Origin: Dietzia sp. NCCP-2495
GTDB lineage: Bacteria; Actinomycetota; Actinomycetes; Mycobacteriales; Mycobacteriaceae
DNA: 64,000 bases
NCBI RefSeq assembly: GCF_026011735.1
Contig: NZ_BRVN01000003.1
Span: forward strand, 62,001-126,000
Direction: 5' to 3'
The notes beneath the pieces are model-generated. The model made no database searches, was not told the DNA's origin, and saw only the letters and a program-made list of their open reading frames with translations. The position numbers and the translations under genes were made by a program. This document shows positions 1-7,967 of the stretch, piece by piece; the stretch's first letter is position 1, and each line of letters begins with the position of its first letter.

Positions 1-256
1 TCCCAAGATCGGCTCGGGCGTGCTGCTGTCGGCGGGATCGATCGTGCTGGGCAACGTCCGCGTGGGTGACTGTGCGAAGGTCGCCGGTGGATCCGTGGTC
101 CTGCACGAGGTGCCGGCGCACACGACCGTCGCCGGGGTCCCCGCCAAGGTCGTCCGTCGTCACGCCGACTCGATCGTGCCGGCCGACGCGATGGACCAGG
201 ACATCACGATGGACGCGGGCTTCGAGCTGGACCGGGAGTTCGACGCCGACGCCTGA
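1..256 (+). CDS. cysE: Serine O-acetyltransferase, C-terminal part (5' cut by window edge)
   Basis: The reading frame is open from base 2 and ends in TGA at 254-256. The visible 84 residues are the end of a left-handed beta-helix acyltransferase: hexapeptide-type repeats (PKIGSGVLLSAG, GNVRVGDCAKVAGGS) followed by HTTVAGVPAKVV. The later DAMDQDI resembles the MDQ-containing tail of CysE. Such enzymes acetylate serine with acetyl-CoA to give O-acetylserine for cysteine synthesis in the cytoplasm. The N-terminal helical domain and catalytic histidines lie outside the window, so another hexapeptide acyltransferase cannot be fully excluded. The gene ends 31 bases before the response regulator on the same strand. 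Confidence 0.75.
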   Translation, partial: PKIGSGVLLSAGSIVLGNVRVGDCAKVAGGSVVLHEVPAHTTVAGVPAKVVRRHADSIVPADAMDQDITMDAGFELDREFDADA

Positions 257-287
257 TCAGGCGGCCTACTTCGAGGAGCGGTGAACG

Positions 288-971
288 ATGCGCGTTCTTG
301 TCGTGGACGACGAGCCGTCGATCCGGGAGAGCCTGCGCCGTGGGCTGGTCGCGGGCGGCTGGACCGTCGACACCGCGCCCGACGGCGAGATCGGGTTGGA
401 GATGGCCTGCGACGAGGGCTACGACGTGGTGGTCCTGGACATCATGATGCCGCGTCGCAACGGCTACGAGGTCGTCCGCGAGATGCGTCGCCGCGAGGTG
501 TGGACGCCGGTGCTCATGCTCACCGCGAAGGACGGCGAGTACGACCAGGCAGACGCGTTCGACCTCGGTGCCGACGACTATCTGATCAAACCGTTCTCGT
601 TCGTGGTCCTCGAGGCGCGGCTGCGCTCGCTGGTGCGTCGCGGCGCCCCCGAACGTCCCTCGACGTTCCAGGCCGGGGATCTCACCGTGGACCCCGCGGC
701 GCGGGACGTGCGGCGCGGCGACGAACGGATCACCGTGACCGCGCGGGAGTACTCCGTGCTGGAGTACCTGATCAGGAACCGTAACCAGGTGGTGTCGAAG
801 GAGCAGATCCTGCGGGCGGTCTGGGACGCGGCGTACGACGGCGACGACAACATCGTCGAGGTCTACATCGGCTACCTGCGCCGCAAGATCGACGCACCGT
901 TCCGGGCCCACGCGATCGAGACCGTCCGCGGCCAGGGCTACCGCCTCGTGGACAGCACCACCGGCACCTAG
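288..971 (+). CDS. OmpR/PhoB-family two-component response regulator
   Basis: This 227-residue protein has a receiver domain at about residues 1-115 and a winged-helix DNA-binding domain at about 130-222. The acidic pocket is D7-D8, the predicted phosphorylated aspartate is D51 in VLDIMMP, and T79 and K101 complete the conserved set, so the receiver looks active. The C-terminal domain carries the usual family pattern (LTVDPAARDVRRGDERITVT, then EYSVLEYLIRN and GQGYRL). A GAGGAG-like site precedes the ATG. The only kinase nearby is the convergent gene at 1090-2520, a plausible but unproven partner. I cannot assign it to a named system such as MprA, PrrA or TcrA. Confidence 0.93.
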   Translation: MRVLVVDDEPSIRESLRRGLVAGGWTVDTAPDGEIGLEMACDEGYDVVVLDIMMPRRNGYEVVREMRRREVWTPVLMLTAKDGEYDQADAFDLGADDYLIKPFSFVVLEARLRSLVRRGAPERPSTFQAGDLTVDPAARDVRRGDERITVTAREYSVLEYLIRNRNQVVSKEQILRAVWDAAYDGDDNIVEVYIGYLRRKIDAPFRAHAIETVRGQGYRLVDSTTGT

Positions 972-1020
972 TTCCCCCGGCCGCAGCCGCTCCTGACCGC
1001 AGCCGCTCCTGACCGCTGAG

Positions 1021-1080
1021 CCGTCACTCCGGTACGTTTTTGCGGCGTCTCTCCTGGGGAAACGATGACCGGAGTGACGG
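1021..1080. repeat. 60-bp hairpin repeat, copy 1 (second copy at 38846-38905)
   Basis: An inverted repeat has 13-bp perfect arms, CCGTCACTCCGGT at 1021-1033 and its complement at 1068-1080. The stem continues, after a small asymmetric bulge, with CGTTT at 1035-1039 pairing AAACG at 1060-1064. The same 60 bases recur at 38846-38905 with only four differences, all transitions and all in the apical loop. Weaker similarity continues about 13 bases to the left. This copy lies between the convergent ends of the response regulator and histidine kinase. It could work as a two-way terminator or be a dispersed repeat. Confidence 0.9.
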
Positions 1081-1089
1081 CGCACCGAG

Positions 1090-2520
1090 TTAGAGCTCGT
1101 CGTCTTCCGTGTGGTCGAACTGCTCGGCCGGCAGCTCCACCACGAATCGCGCCCCGCCGCCGGGGGCGTCCTCGACGCGGACCTCTCCGCTGTGTGTGCG
1201 CGTGATCTCGGCGACGATCGCCAGTCCGAGTCCCGACCCGCCACTGCCCCGCGCGCGATCGGCGTCCAGGCGGGCGAATCGGTCGAAGACGGTCGCCCGC
1301 TGGGCCGGCGGAACCCCCTCGCCGTCGTCGTCGACATACACCACGGCGCGCGGTGCGGACGGCTGCGTGCGGTCGACGGTGAGCTGCAGGGACAGGCGCT
1401 CCCGCGCGTGGCGACGCGCGTTGTCGACGAGGTTGCGCACCACGCGCTGGAGGGCGTCGGGATCGCCGACCAGGCGCGCCGGTTCGACCGACACCTCCAC
1501 TTTCAGACCGGTCTCGCGGCCCAGCCCCCGCGCACGGATCGCCTCCGACAGGACGATGTCGTCTAGGTCCACGTCGTCGCGACGCAGCGGGGCCCCGCGC
1601 TCGTCGTTCTTGGCGAGCAGGAGCAGGTCCTCGACCATCAGACGCATCCGCTTGACCTCGGGCAGGAGCAGGGTGTCGACGGTCTCCACGTCGACCGGGG
1701 TGCCCGAGGTGGAGGACAACTCGAGCATGGTCGACAGCGTGGACAGGGGACTGCGCAACTCGTGCGAGGCATCACCGACAAAGGCCACCTGGGCGGTGCG
1801 CGCGGCATCGAGGCGGGCGAGCATGGCATTCATCGTCTGGGCGAGGCGGGCGATCTCGTCCTCGGTCTCGGGCACGGGGACGCGCTCGCCGCGGCCGGAG
1901 GTGGAGATCTCGGCGACGCGGGAGCGGATGTTCTCCACCGGCCGCAGCGCGCGGCCCATCGCGTAGTAGACGAACGCAGCCGTGACCAGGCCCGCGACCG
2001 GCACAAATGACAGGAACAGGATCGCGCCCGTGCCCAGCAGGGCGTCGTAGCGGTCGGTGATGGTGCCGACCTCGACCGTCATGGGGATGCCGCCCACGTT
2101 CGTCCCGACGGAGGTGACGCGCAGGTCGGTGCCGTCAGGCAGGCGGAGTTGGTGCTCGGTAGTCTCCCCGACGGCCGGGGCGGGCAGCGCCCCGATGTCC
2201 TCGAGCCCCCGCATCACCTGGCCGGCGACGATCCGGTCGCCGGGGGCGACGATCCGGATGAAGTCCACGCCGGACATCGGCTCGCTGACGATCTGGAGCG
2301 CCGACTGTGGGCCCCGCGCGGCGAGCTGCCCGGCCACGTCAACTGCGCGCTGCTGGTCGACCCGGTCGATCGTGCCGTGGACGGCCGAGCGCAGCATCAG
2401 CCACGCGCCGCCCGCGGCGCCGGCCAGGACGAGCATGACGATCGCGGCGGCGATCACCGTCGTCGCGACACGGACGGGCCAGCGGTGGGGCGTGGCGAGC
2501 GCGTCTCGGGTCAGGGGCAC
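1090..2520 (-). CDS. Sensor histidine kinase
   Basis: This 476-residue membrane kinase has a first transmembrane segment near residues 20-45, an extracytoplasmic sensor region, a second membrane segment near 165-190, and a HAMP linker (RALRPVENIRSRVAEIS). The HisKA domain has the phospho-acceptor H253 in GDASHELRSP, and the HATPase domain carries NLVDNARRHA and GGSGLGLAIV. It is therefore a complete kinase/phosphatase of the class that partners OmpR-type regulators. The GTG start at 2520 is the first possible one because an in-frame TAA lies two codons upstream. It runs tail to tail with the response regulator, so the two genes are not one operon, which is unusual for such pairs. Confidence 0.92.
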   Translation of the reverse strand: MPLTRDALATPHRWPVRVATTVIAAAIVMLVLAGAAGGAWLMLRSAVHGTIDRVDQQRAVDVAGQLAARGPQSALQIVSEPMSGVDFIRIVAPGDRIVAGQVMRGLEDIGALPAPAVGETTEHQLRLPDGTDLRVTSVGTNVGGIPMTVEVGTITDRYDALLGTGAILFLSFVPVAGLVTAAFVYYAMGRALRPVENIRSRVAEISTSGRGERVPVPETEDEIARLAQTMNAMLARLDAARTAQVAFVGDASHELRSPLSTLSTMLELSSTSGTPVDVETVDTLLLPEVKRMRLMVEDLLLLAKNDERGAPLRRDDVDLDDIVLSEAIRARGLGRETGLKVEVSVEPARLVGDPDALQRVVRNLVDNARRHARERLSLQLTVDRTQPSAPRAVVYVDDDGEGVPPAQRATVFDRFARLDADRARGSGGSGLGLAIVAEITRTHSGEVRVEDAPGGGARFVVELPAEQFDHTEDDEL

Positions 2521-2643
2521 GCCTTACATTGTGCGGCGGGAACGGCCTCGCGTGCCGGGGTGGGTTAGCGCCGGGCTGCGGGACGGGCTGCGGGACGGGG
2601 TGCGTGCCGGCGTGCCGGACCGGGCGAGAGGCCGGGCCAAAAC

Positions 2644-2657
2644 TAGAACACGTGCTA
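2644..2657. promoter_or_regulatory. KstR-like operator overlapping a leaderless promoter
   Basis: TAGAACACGTGCTA is a near-palindrome matching the mycobacterial KstR consensus TnnAACnnGTTnnA at seven of the eight fixed positions (GTG instead of GTT). It abuts the -10 hexamer TAGCGT at 2656-2661, which sits 7 bases before the GTG start at 2669. A repressor here would block that promoter. KstR itself is not in the window, so the assignment rests on the motif alone. Confidence 0.35.
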
Positions 2658-2668
2658 GCGTCGCTGGG

Positions 2669-3481
2669 GTGAGGGAATCGGAGTACAAGGGGCCGGAAGC
2701 ACGGTTGGGCATCACGTGGGCCGAGCCCGAACCCGGGAAACTCCGGTGGAACCAGCCGGTCGGGGAGCAGATGCTCGACCCGGAGGGGCGTTTCGCGACC
2801 GGCAGCCTGGCGCTGCTCGTGGATTCGGGCCTGGGTTCGGTCAACCACCGTCGCAGGCCGGCGGGGATGTGGACCGTGTCCACGGAGTTGCGCGTGGACC
2901 TGTTGTCGACGCCCCGCGCGGGCTCGACCGGCCTGGACGTGCGCACGGAGCACCTGGGTGGGGACGGTCGCTGCCTCACGACGCGGGGTGATGTGGTGGA
3001 CGACGACGACACCGCGCTCGCCGCAGCACTGGTCAAATCCATGGAACTCGAGATCAGCTGGGACCCGGACGAGTTCGACGACGAGCCGCCCTGGCCTTCT
3101 CGGCTCGCGCCGGGACGACTGGCTGACGTGCTGTGCGTGACCTTTGCGCACTCTGCTGACGGTCCCGGGGGCACGCGTGCGGTCGAGGCCGTGGTGGCGC
3201 CGGAGCCCGAGTTGGCCAACCCGCTCGGCAATCTGCACGGCGGCGTGTTCGCGGCGGTGGCCGAACTGGCGGGCGCGGCGGTGTTCCCGCACGAGCGGGA
3301 GGTCTCGTCGTCGTCCCTCGACGTGCGCTACATCCGACCGATCCCGCTGGACGGGCCGGTCACGGTGCGTGCGGAGACCGTCCACGAGGGCCGGAACTGG
3401 GGGATCGCCCGGGTCTCCAGTTGTGACGAGCGCGGCCGCGTGTGTGCAATGGCGTCGGTCACTGTCTACGGCCAGAAGTAG
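2669..3481 (+). CDS. Acyl-CoA thioesterase-like protein with two hotdog domains
   Basis: The 270-residue protein resembles the PaaI-type thioesterase family in duplicated form. The first half (about residues 20-130) includes GSLALLVDSGLGSVNHRR. The second half (about 150-268) has NPLGNLHGGVFAAVAELAG, the HGG-containing active-site helix of hotdog thioesterases, and ends with the usual strand pattern ITVRAETVHEG..ARVSSCD. It probably hydrolyses an acyl-CoA in the cytoplasm. I chose GTG at 2669 because TAGCGT lies exactly 7 bases upstream, which fits a leaderless mRNA. The reading frame is open further upstream but encodes Arg/Gly-rich sequence unlike a protein start. A KstR-like site overlaps the promoter, suggesting a role in lipid or sterol catabolism. 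Substrate unknown. Confidence 0.8.
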   Translation: MRESEYKGPEARLGITWAEPEPGKLRWNQPVGEQMLDPEGRFATGSLALLVDSGLGSVNHRRRPAGMWTVSTELRVDLLSTPRAGSTGLDVRTEHLGGDGRCLTTRGDVVDDDDTALAAALVKSMELEISWDPDEFDDEPPWPSRLAPGRLADVLCVTFAHSADGPGGTRAVEAVVAPEPELANPLGNLHGGVFAAVAELAGAAVFPHEREVSSSSLDVRYIRPIPLDGPVTVRAETVHEGRNWGIARVSSCDERGRVCAMASVTVYGQK

Positions 3482-3577
3482 TTGTCGCGCCCACAATCTC
3501 GTAGTCTGATTTGCCGTGGCCGCCCTGTGGCGGCCGGTACAGCAGCTGAGGCATGACATTCGAGTAGGGGGACGGAC

Positions 3578-4135
3578 GTGAAGATCGGCATCATCCTGGG
3601 GAGCATCCGCGAGGAGCGTTCGGGCGAGTCCGTGGCGCAGTGGGTGGCGGACCGGGCGGCCTCGCGTGAGGACGCGACGTACGAACTGGTCGATCTGAAG
3701 TCCTTCGACGTTCCTCTGCTCACCTCGGCCACCGTGCCCGGTGCGGCGAACAAGCAGTACGAGGACGAGCGCGTCACCCGCTGGAGCCAGGCCATCGATT
3801 CCTACGACGGCTTCGTCTTTGTGACCCCCGAGTACAACCACAGTGTCCCCGGCGGACTGAAGAACGCCTTCGACTCGCTCGGCAACGAGTGGGCCGACAA
3901 GGCCGTTGCGTTTGTGTCCTACGGGGCCGAGGGCGGCGTGCGCGCGGTGGAGCACTGGCGGCAGATAGTGGCCAACTTCCATATGTACGGCGTGCGTCAG
4001 CAGATCTCGCTGAGCCTGTTCACCGAGTTCGGCCCCGAGGGCGTCACGCCCGTCGAGCGCCGGAACGACGAGATCACGACGCTGTTCGAGCAGCTCGAGA
4101 AGGCCACGCGCCGCGCGATGGCGACCACCGCCTGA
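3578..4135 (+). CDS. NADPH-dependent FMN reductase family protein
   Basis: This 185-residue flavodoxin-like protein has the family's N-terminal phosphate-binding loop GSIREERSGESV near residue 8 and the flavin-site motif TPEYNHSVPGGLKNAFD at about residues 89-105. A second conserved segment, VSYGAEGGVRAVEHWRQI, follows. Members use NAD(P)H to reduce FMN, quinones or azo compounds and are cytosolic. The GTG start has a GGGGGAC purine-rich site 8-10 bases upstream. The gene stands alone between the thioesterase and a strong palindromic terminator shared with the convergent tpx gene. The exact electron acceptor cannot be read from the sequence. Confidence 0.9.
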   Translation: MKIGIILGSIREERSGESVAQWVADRAASREDATYELVDLKSFDVPLLTSATVPGAANKQYEDERVTRWSQAIDSYDGFVFVTPEYNHSVPGGLKNAFDSLGNEWADKAVAFVSYGAEGGVRAVEHWRQIVANFHMYGVRQQISLSLFTEFGPEGVTPVERRNDEITTLFEQLEKATRRAMATTA

Positions 4136-4158
4136 CCTACGCGGACACCACAGGCATC

Positions 4159-4194
4159 AGCAGCCCGCCCCCGCGATCGCGGGGGCGGGCTGCT
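4159..4194. terminator. Bidirectional terminator hairpin
   Basis: A perfect 36-base palindrome with 18-bp arms (AGCAGCCCGCCCCCGCGA and its complement) lies between the convergent ends of the FMN reductase and tpx genes. It has no run of T on either strand, as is common for high-GC actinobacterial terminators. Confidence 0.8.
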
Positions 4195-4271
4195 GTGGTG
4201 ATGTGCTCAGGACCCGGCTGATCGGCCGGTGCCGGGATCGACCCAGCTTTCCGGCCGGTGCCGGAAGCGGG

Positions 4272-4769
4272 TCAGTTCAGGGCGGCGAGCGCGGCGTCGT
4301 AGTCCGGCTCGGTGGTGATCTCGTCGACGAGCTGGGTGTAGAGGACCTTGCCCTCGGTGTCGAGCACGACGACGGAGCGGGCGTTGAGGCCGGCCAGCGG
4401 ACCGTCGTTCATCTTGACGCCGTAGTCGGTGGCGAAGGAGCTGCGGAAGGTCGAGCCGGTGGAGACGTTCTCGATGCCCTCGGCGCCGCAGAAGCGGGCG
4501 GCCGCGAACGGCAGGTCCGCCGAGACGTTGATGACCGCGGTGCCCTCGAGGCCGGCGGCCTTCTCGTTGAAGGTGCGGACCGACGTGGCGCAGACGCCCG
4601 TGTCGACACTCGGGAAGATGTTGAGGACGACCTTCTTGCCGGCCAGCGACTCGGAGGTGACGGCCGAGAGATCGGAGCCGACGAGGTCGAACGCCGGAGC
4701 GGTGGAGCCGACGGCGGGGAGCTCGCCGGACGTGGTGACGGGATTGCCCTTGAATGCGGTGGTTGCCAT
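4272..4769 (-). CDS. tpx: Thiol peroxidase
   Basis: The protein has 165 residues, the usual Tpx length, and a thioredoxin fold. The peroxidatic cysteine is C60 in [13 protein letters not shown] and the resolving cysteine is C94 in RFCGAEG, the positions expected for atypical two-cysteine peroxiredoxins of this family. The third cysteine found in the M. tuberculosis protein (C80 there) is absent: the segment here reads [11 protein letters not shown]. It reduces H2O2 and organic peroxides in the cytoplasm at the expense of thioredoxin. It is a single gene, convergent with the FMN reductase and followed upstream by the cyclase gene on the same strand. Confidence 0.96.
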   Translation of the reverse strand: MATTAFKGNPVTTSGELPAVGSTAPAFDLVGSDLSAVTSESLAGKKVVLNIFPSVDTGVCATSVRTFNEKAAGLEGTAVINVSADLPFAAARFCGAEGIENVSTGSTFRSSFATDYGVKMNDGPLAGLNARSVVVLDTEGKVLYTQLVDEITTEPDYDAALAALN

Positions 4770-4796
4770 GCCTTCCGTTCTACCGGACGGCGGGCG

Positions 4797-5678
4797 TCAG
4801 CGGGGTAGGGCGACGTGCACCGAGAGGTCGTCGGGCACCCCCTTGACCCCGCCGCGACGGAACGTCCGCTTGGGCCTGGTCGGGACCCGCTCCGGATCCA
4901 GACCCGCGCGGGTGGTCTCGCTGATGAGGATCTCGCTGGTCCCGGCCTTTTCCGCCAGTCTCGCGGCAATGTTCACGTCGGTGCCGAGATAGTCGTCCCC
5001 GATCCGTCGCGGGTACCCGGTGTGCACTCCCACCCGGAGCGAGGGGGTCCACCCCGAGACCTCGACCTCGGCGACCCCGGCGAGGCAGTCCACAACCGCG
5101 TCGAGTGCGAGGGCGGGGGACGGGAACACGGCCATCATCCCGTCGCCGAGCCGCTTTACTACGGTGCCCCGGTGCTCGCGTACCCGCGGTTCGGTCGCGG
5201 CGGCGACCCGACGGAGGAGGACGAGCGCGTCCTCGTCACCCGCGCGCATCGCCCAGTTCGAGAAGCCGACGATGTCGGTGAACACGATCGTCACCTCGCG
5301 CGTGCCACCGCCCCGTCCCGCCCGCTCGCGCAGTGCGTGCCAGACTTGCAACCCGCCGAGCGTCATCTCACGGGTGGCCGTGGGGTGGTCGTCGAACAGG
5401 CGGCCCGCCACCCGGGCGATCGTCCCGGCTCCGTCCCGCCCCGCGGCCGAGAGGGGATCCCCGAACCCCGCATCACCCGGCAGTGCCCGACGGACCCGCC
5501 GCACGAGGTCGACCGACGACGGGTTGCGGTTGACCTCGCGGCTCCGGTCGGCCACCTGCGCGGCCACCTCTCGTGCGCGGGCCCAGCGCGGTGACGGATC
5601 CGGAGGGAGGTCCGGTGACGCTTCCGGTGGCTGTTCCGGGGTGGAGTCCGGTGACGGTTCCAGGGAAGGAGAGGTCAT
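4797..5678 (-). CDS. Class III adenylate/guanylate cyclase
   Basis: This 293-residue soluble protein has a Pro/Ser/Asp-rich start (residues 1-30), a helical linker, and a class III cyclase catalytic domain at about 125-290. Both metal-binding aspartates are present: D135 in VFTDIVGF and D179 in KRLGDGMMAVF. DYLGTDVNIAARLAEKA supplies the transition-state Asn/Arg pair, so the enzyme looks active, probably making cAMP. The ATG at 5678 is preferred: longer forms of the frame would run into the glycosylase gene and encode unrelated sequence. It lies 73 bases downstream of the glycosylase gene on the same strand and is probably co-transcribed with it. No membrane or sensor domain is visible, so the input signal is unknown. 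Confidence 0.88.
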   Translation of the reverse strand: MTSPSLEPSPDSTPEQPPEASPDLPPDPSPRWARAREVAAQVADRSREVNRNPSSVDLVRRVRRALPGDAGFGDPLSAAGRDGAGTIARVAGRLFDDHPTATREMTLGGLQVWHALRERAGRGGGTREVTIVFTDIVGFSNWAMRAGDEDALVLLRRVAAATEPRVREHRGTVVKRLGDGMMAVFPSPALALDAVVDCLAGVAEVEVSGWTPSLRVGVHTGYPRRIGDDYLGTDVNIAARLAEKAGTSEILISETTRAGLDPERVPTRPKRTFRRGGVKGVPDDLSVHVALPR

Positions 5679-5751
5679 GCGGGAGATGCTAGGTCGGCCG
5701 CGGTCGCCACGGGGACCGGTCGCCACGGGGATTGGTCGCCACGGTGACCGG

Positions 5752-6465
5752 TCACATCGGCGGAACCGACACGCCGGTCTGGTCCACGGCCCGCCACAGG
5801 TACCAGGACGCGACCGACCGGTACGGGGCCCACGCCTCGGCGTGCTCGGCCATCTGCGCGGGGGTGGCCCTGGCATCCAGCCCCAGCACCAGCTCGAAGC
5901 CGCGTCGGACACCGGCATCTGCCAGCGGGAACACATCGGGTCTGTCCAACAGGAAGATCAACTGCATCTCCGCCGTCCATCGGCCTATCCCGCGGACAGA
6001 GGTCAGGGAGTCGATGACCTCGTCGTCGTCATACCCGCGCAGCACCTCCAGGGTGGGGATCCTCCCCACCCGCACCGCGTCGGCGAGATCGCGGAGGGCG
6101 GCCACCTTGGGCCGCGAGATGCCGCAGGCCCGGAGCTCCTCGTCGGACAGGGCCGCGACCAGCGCCGGATCGAACTGACGGTGCGGTGCCCCGCTGGTTT
6201 CCGCCTCGCTGGTTCCCGGCCCGGAGGTGCTCGGCACGGCGGTGCTCGCCCGCTCGCGCAGGCGACCGGCGATCGTCGCGGCGGCCTTGACCGACAACTG
6301 CTGCGACAGGATCGACGACGCAAGGCGGTCGAACAGCGTGTGCTCGCCGACGTCGGGGGGTGGGGTGAGGGTGCAGGGACCGACCGAGTTGATGTGGATT
6401 CTCAGGAAGTTATCGGCCTGCCGGAGGTATCGAACGGCCGTGACCTTGTCGTATCCTACGGGCAT
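5752..6465 (-). CDS. HhH-GPD DNA glycosylase (3-methyladenine glycosylase type)
   Basis: The 237-residue protein belongs to the AlkA-like helix-hairpin-helix glycosylases. SSILSQQLSVKAAATIAGRL is the family's early helix, TSVRGIGRWTAEM is the hairpin, and the catalytic aspartate is D183 in FPLADAGVRRG. It excises alkylated purines in base excision repair. The central region (about residues 95-115) is a Thr/Ser/Pro-rich insert. The ATG at 6465 is chosen because TAGCGT sits 7 bases upstream, a leaderless promoter. The first codons (MPVGYDK) lie in a 31-base stretch strongly resembling non-coding DNA at 36270-36300 (see findings). The cyclase gene follows on the same strand. Confidence 0.87.
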   Translation of the reverse strand: MPVGYDKVTAVRYLRQADNFLRIHINSVGPCTLTPPPDVGEHTLFDRLASSILSQQLSVKAAATIAGRLRERASTAVPSTSGPGTSEAETSGAPHRQFDPALVAALSDEELRACGISRPKVAALRDLADAVRVGRIPTLEVLRGYDDDEVIDSLTSVRGIGRWTAEMQLIFLLDRPDVFPLADAGVRRGFELVLGLDARATPAQMAEHAEAWAPYRSVASWYLWRAVDQTGVSVPPM

Positions 6466-6587
6466 GTCGTGCACGCTACGCGCGTACGACCGTGACCGGT
6501 GTGGCCGGATCGTCGCCTGCGTAACGGCGGAGCCGTGATCGTCGATAACAGGGGGGTCACGACATCGCTTGGGAGGGAACCGTTTTA

Positions 6588-7220
6588 GTGGGCAAGACAC
6601 AGAAGCGTTTCGCCGCGGTCATCGCGGCCGCTGCAGTTTCGATGGGTATGGGAGTGGGAACCGCGTCGGCGGGGTCGGCGGAGATGCCGACCGGCGCCGC
6701 TCTGTACAACGGCGCGGTGATGCTCGGGTGCCAGACCCTCGAGCAAGCACAACTCCCGATGTGCTCGAACGTCGAGGCGCTCAACACCGACGATCCGGCG
6801 ATCCTGACCGTCAATCCGTTCACGACCGACATCGTCATCCTCGGAGCCGGTTTGACCGACGACGGTCAGATTCAGCCCGTCCTCGAGGAGCGGCTGCGCG
6901 CCGGATATCGGCTCGCCACCGAGTACCCGACCTCGCGGATCATCGTCACGGGCGGAGTGCCGAAGAACGGACGGACCGAGGCCCGCGCGATGGGCGACTG
7001 GCTGCGCGGCGCCGGGATCGCCCCGCACCGGATCACCGAGGAGGGCAACTCCAACTCGACGGTGCAGAACGCGCAGTTCACCGACCAGATCTTCCGTGAG
7101 CGCGGCACCACCGGTGCCGTCGTGGTGACCAACGACTTCCACCTCAACCGCGCGGTGCTCAACTTCCGCCAGGCGGTTGACGGCCGCATCCCGGTGACCG
7201 GCGTCGTGGCCCGGGGCTGA
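6588..7220 (+). CDS. Secreted YdcF/SanA-like (DUF218) protein
   Basis: The 210-residue protein starts with a typical signal peptide (KRFAAVIAAAAVSMGMGVG, then ASA) and would be exported. The mature part has the DUF218 pattern: TDIVILGAGL, then VLEERLRAGYRLATEYPTSRIIVTGG, EARAMGDWL and GAVVVTNDFHLNRAV. This fold is found in envelope-linked proteins such as SanA and YdcF, whose chemistry is poorly defined. The mature N-terminal section contains two cysteines (LGCQTLEQAQLPMCSN) that could form a disulfide. GGGAGGGA lies 9-12 bases before the GTG start. DedA follows 50 bases downstream on the same strand, probably as one unit. Confidence 0.85.
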   Translation: MGKTQKRFAAVIAAAAVSMGMGVGTASAGSAEMPTGAALYNGAVMLGCQTLEQAQLPMCSNVEALNTDDPAILTVNPFTTDIVILGAGLTDDGQIQPVLEERLRAGYRLATEYPTSRIIVTGGVPKNGRTEARAMGDWLRGAGIAPHRITEEGNSNSTVQNAQFTDQIFRERGTTGAVVVTNDFHLNRAVLNFRQAVDGRIPVTGVVARG

Positions 7221-7270
7221 TCAAGGTTTCCGACCCGCAGCTCGGCGGGATCGCCGGATGGGCCGTCGGC

Positions 7271-7864
7271 GTGATGGACACGCTCGGCGGGCCCGGCGCC
7301 GCAATCATCGTCGGGCTGGAGAACGTCTTCCCGCCCATCCCCAGCGAGGTCATCCTCCCGCTGGCGGGTTTCTCCGCGGCGCAGGGGACGTTCAGCGTGG
7401 TCGCGGCGGTGCTGTGGACGACCCTCGGGTCGGTCGTCGGTGCCGTCGTGGCCTACGGGCTGGGGTTCTGGCTCGGCGCGGAGCGGGTCCGCGCATTGTT
7501 CGGCCGGATCCCGCTGATGGAGGTCCGGGACTTCGACACGGCCGAGGGCTGGTTCGACAGGCACGGTGTGGCCTCGGTGTTCTTCGGCCGCATGGTGCCT
7601 GTGGTGCGCAGCCTCATCTCGATCCCTGCGGGCGTGGCGCGCATGAACTTCCTGTTGTTCCTCGCGCTCACCGCCGGGGGCAGTCTGATCTGGAACACGA
7701 TCTTCGTGGTGGGAGGCTACCTACTGGGCGGCCAGTGGCACCGCATCGAGTCGGTCGCCGGCTGGTTCTCGAACGCCGTGGTGGTCGCCATCATCGCGGT
7801 GGCCGTGGTGTTCTTCGTCCGTCGGATTCTGCGGAAGCGGGCGACGCGCCGGTCCGACCACTGA
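7271..7864 (+). CDS. DedA-family membrane protein
   Basis: This 197-residue integral membrane protein carries DedA/SNARE-associated family hallmarks: ENVFPPIPSEVILPLAG at about residues 17-33, RYFGR-like FDRHGVASVFFGRMVPVVRSLISIPAG at about 97-123 with conserved arginines, and several hydrophobic helices. Family members act as lipid scramblases or undecaprenyl-phosphate flippases and support envelope integrity. The GTG at 7271 (or ATG three bases on) is the first usable start after the stop of the preceding gene. No clear ribosome site is visible, so translation may be coupled to the YdcF-like gene 50 bases upstream. Confidence 0.9.
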   Translation: MMDTLGGPGAAIIVGLENVFPPIPSEVILPLAGFSAAQGTFSVVAAVLWTTLGSVVGAVVAYGLGFWLGAERVRALFGRIPLMEVRDFDTAEGWFDRHGVASVFFGRMVPVVRSLISIPAGVARMNFLLFLALTAGGSLIWNTIFVVGGYLLGGQWHRIESVAGWFSNAVVVAIIAVAVVFFVRRILRKRATRRSDH

Positions 7865-7967
7865 TCGGAGCGGGGGCGGGCTCTGATCGGCGCCGCGGCG
7901 GGCGAGCGGGAACATCCGGAGCACTCCGCTAGTTGCATGATGTAACAGCAAAGCCGAGGAGGAGCCC

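Noticed and set aside
204-1337. Long open frames on the strand opposite the response regulator and other genes (also 2339-3982, 13967-15103, 14947-16272)
   Set aside because: They are antisense shadows caused by high GC content. Their products are Arg/Pro/His-rich with no domain, and the opposite strands carry recognisable proteins.
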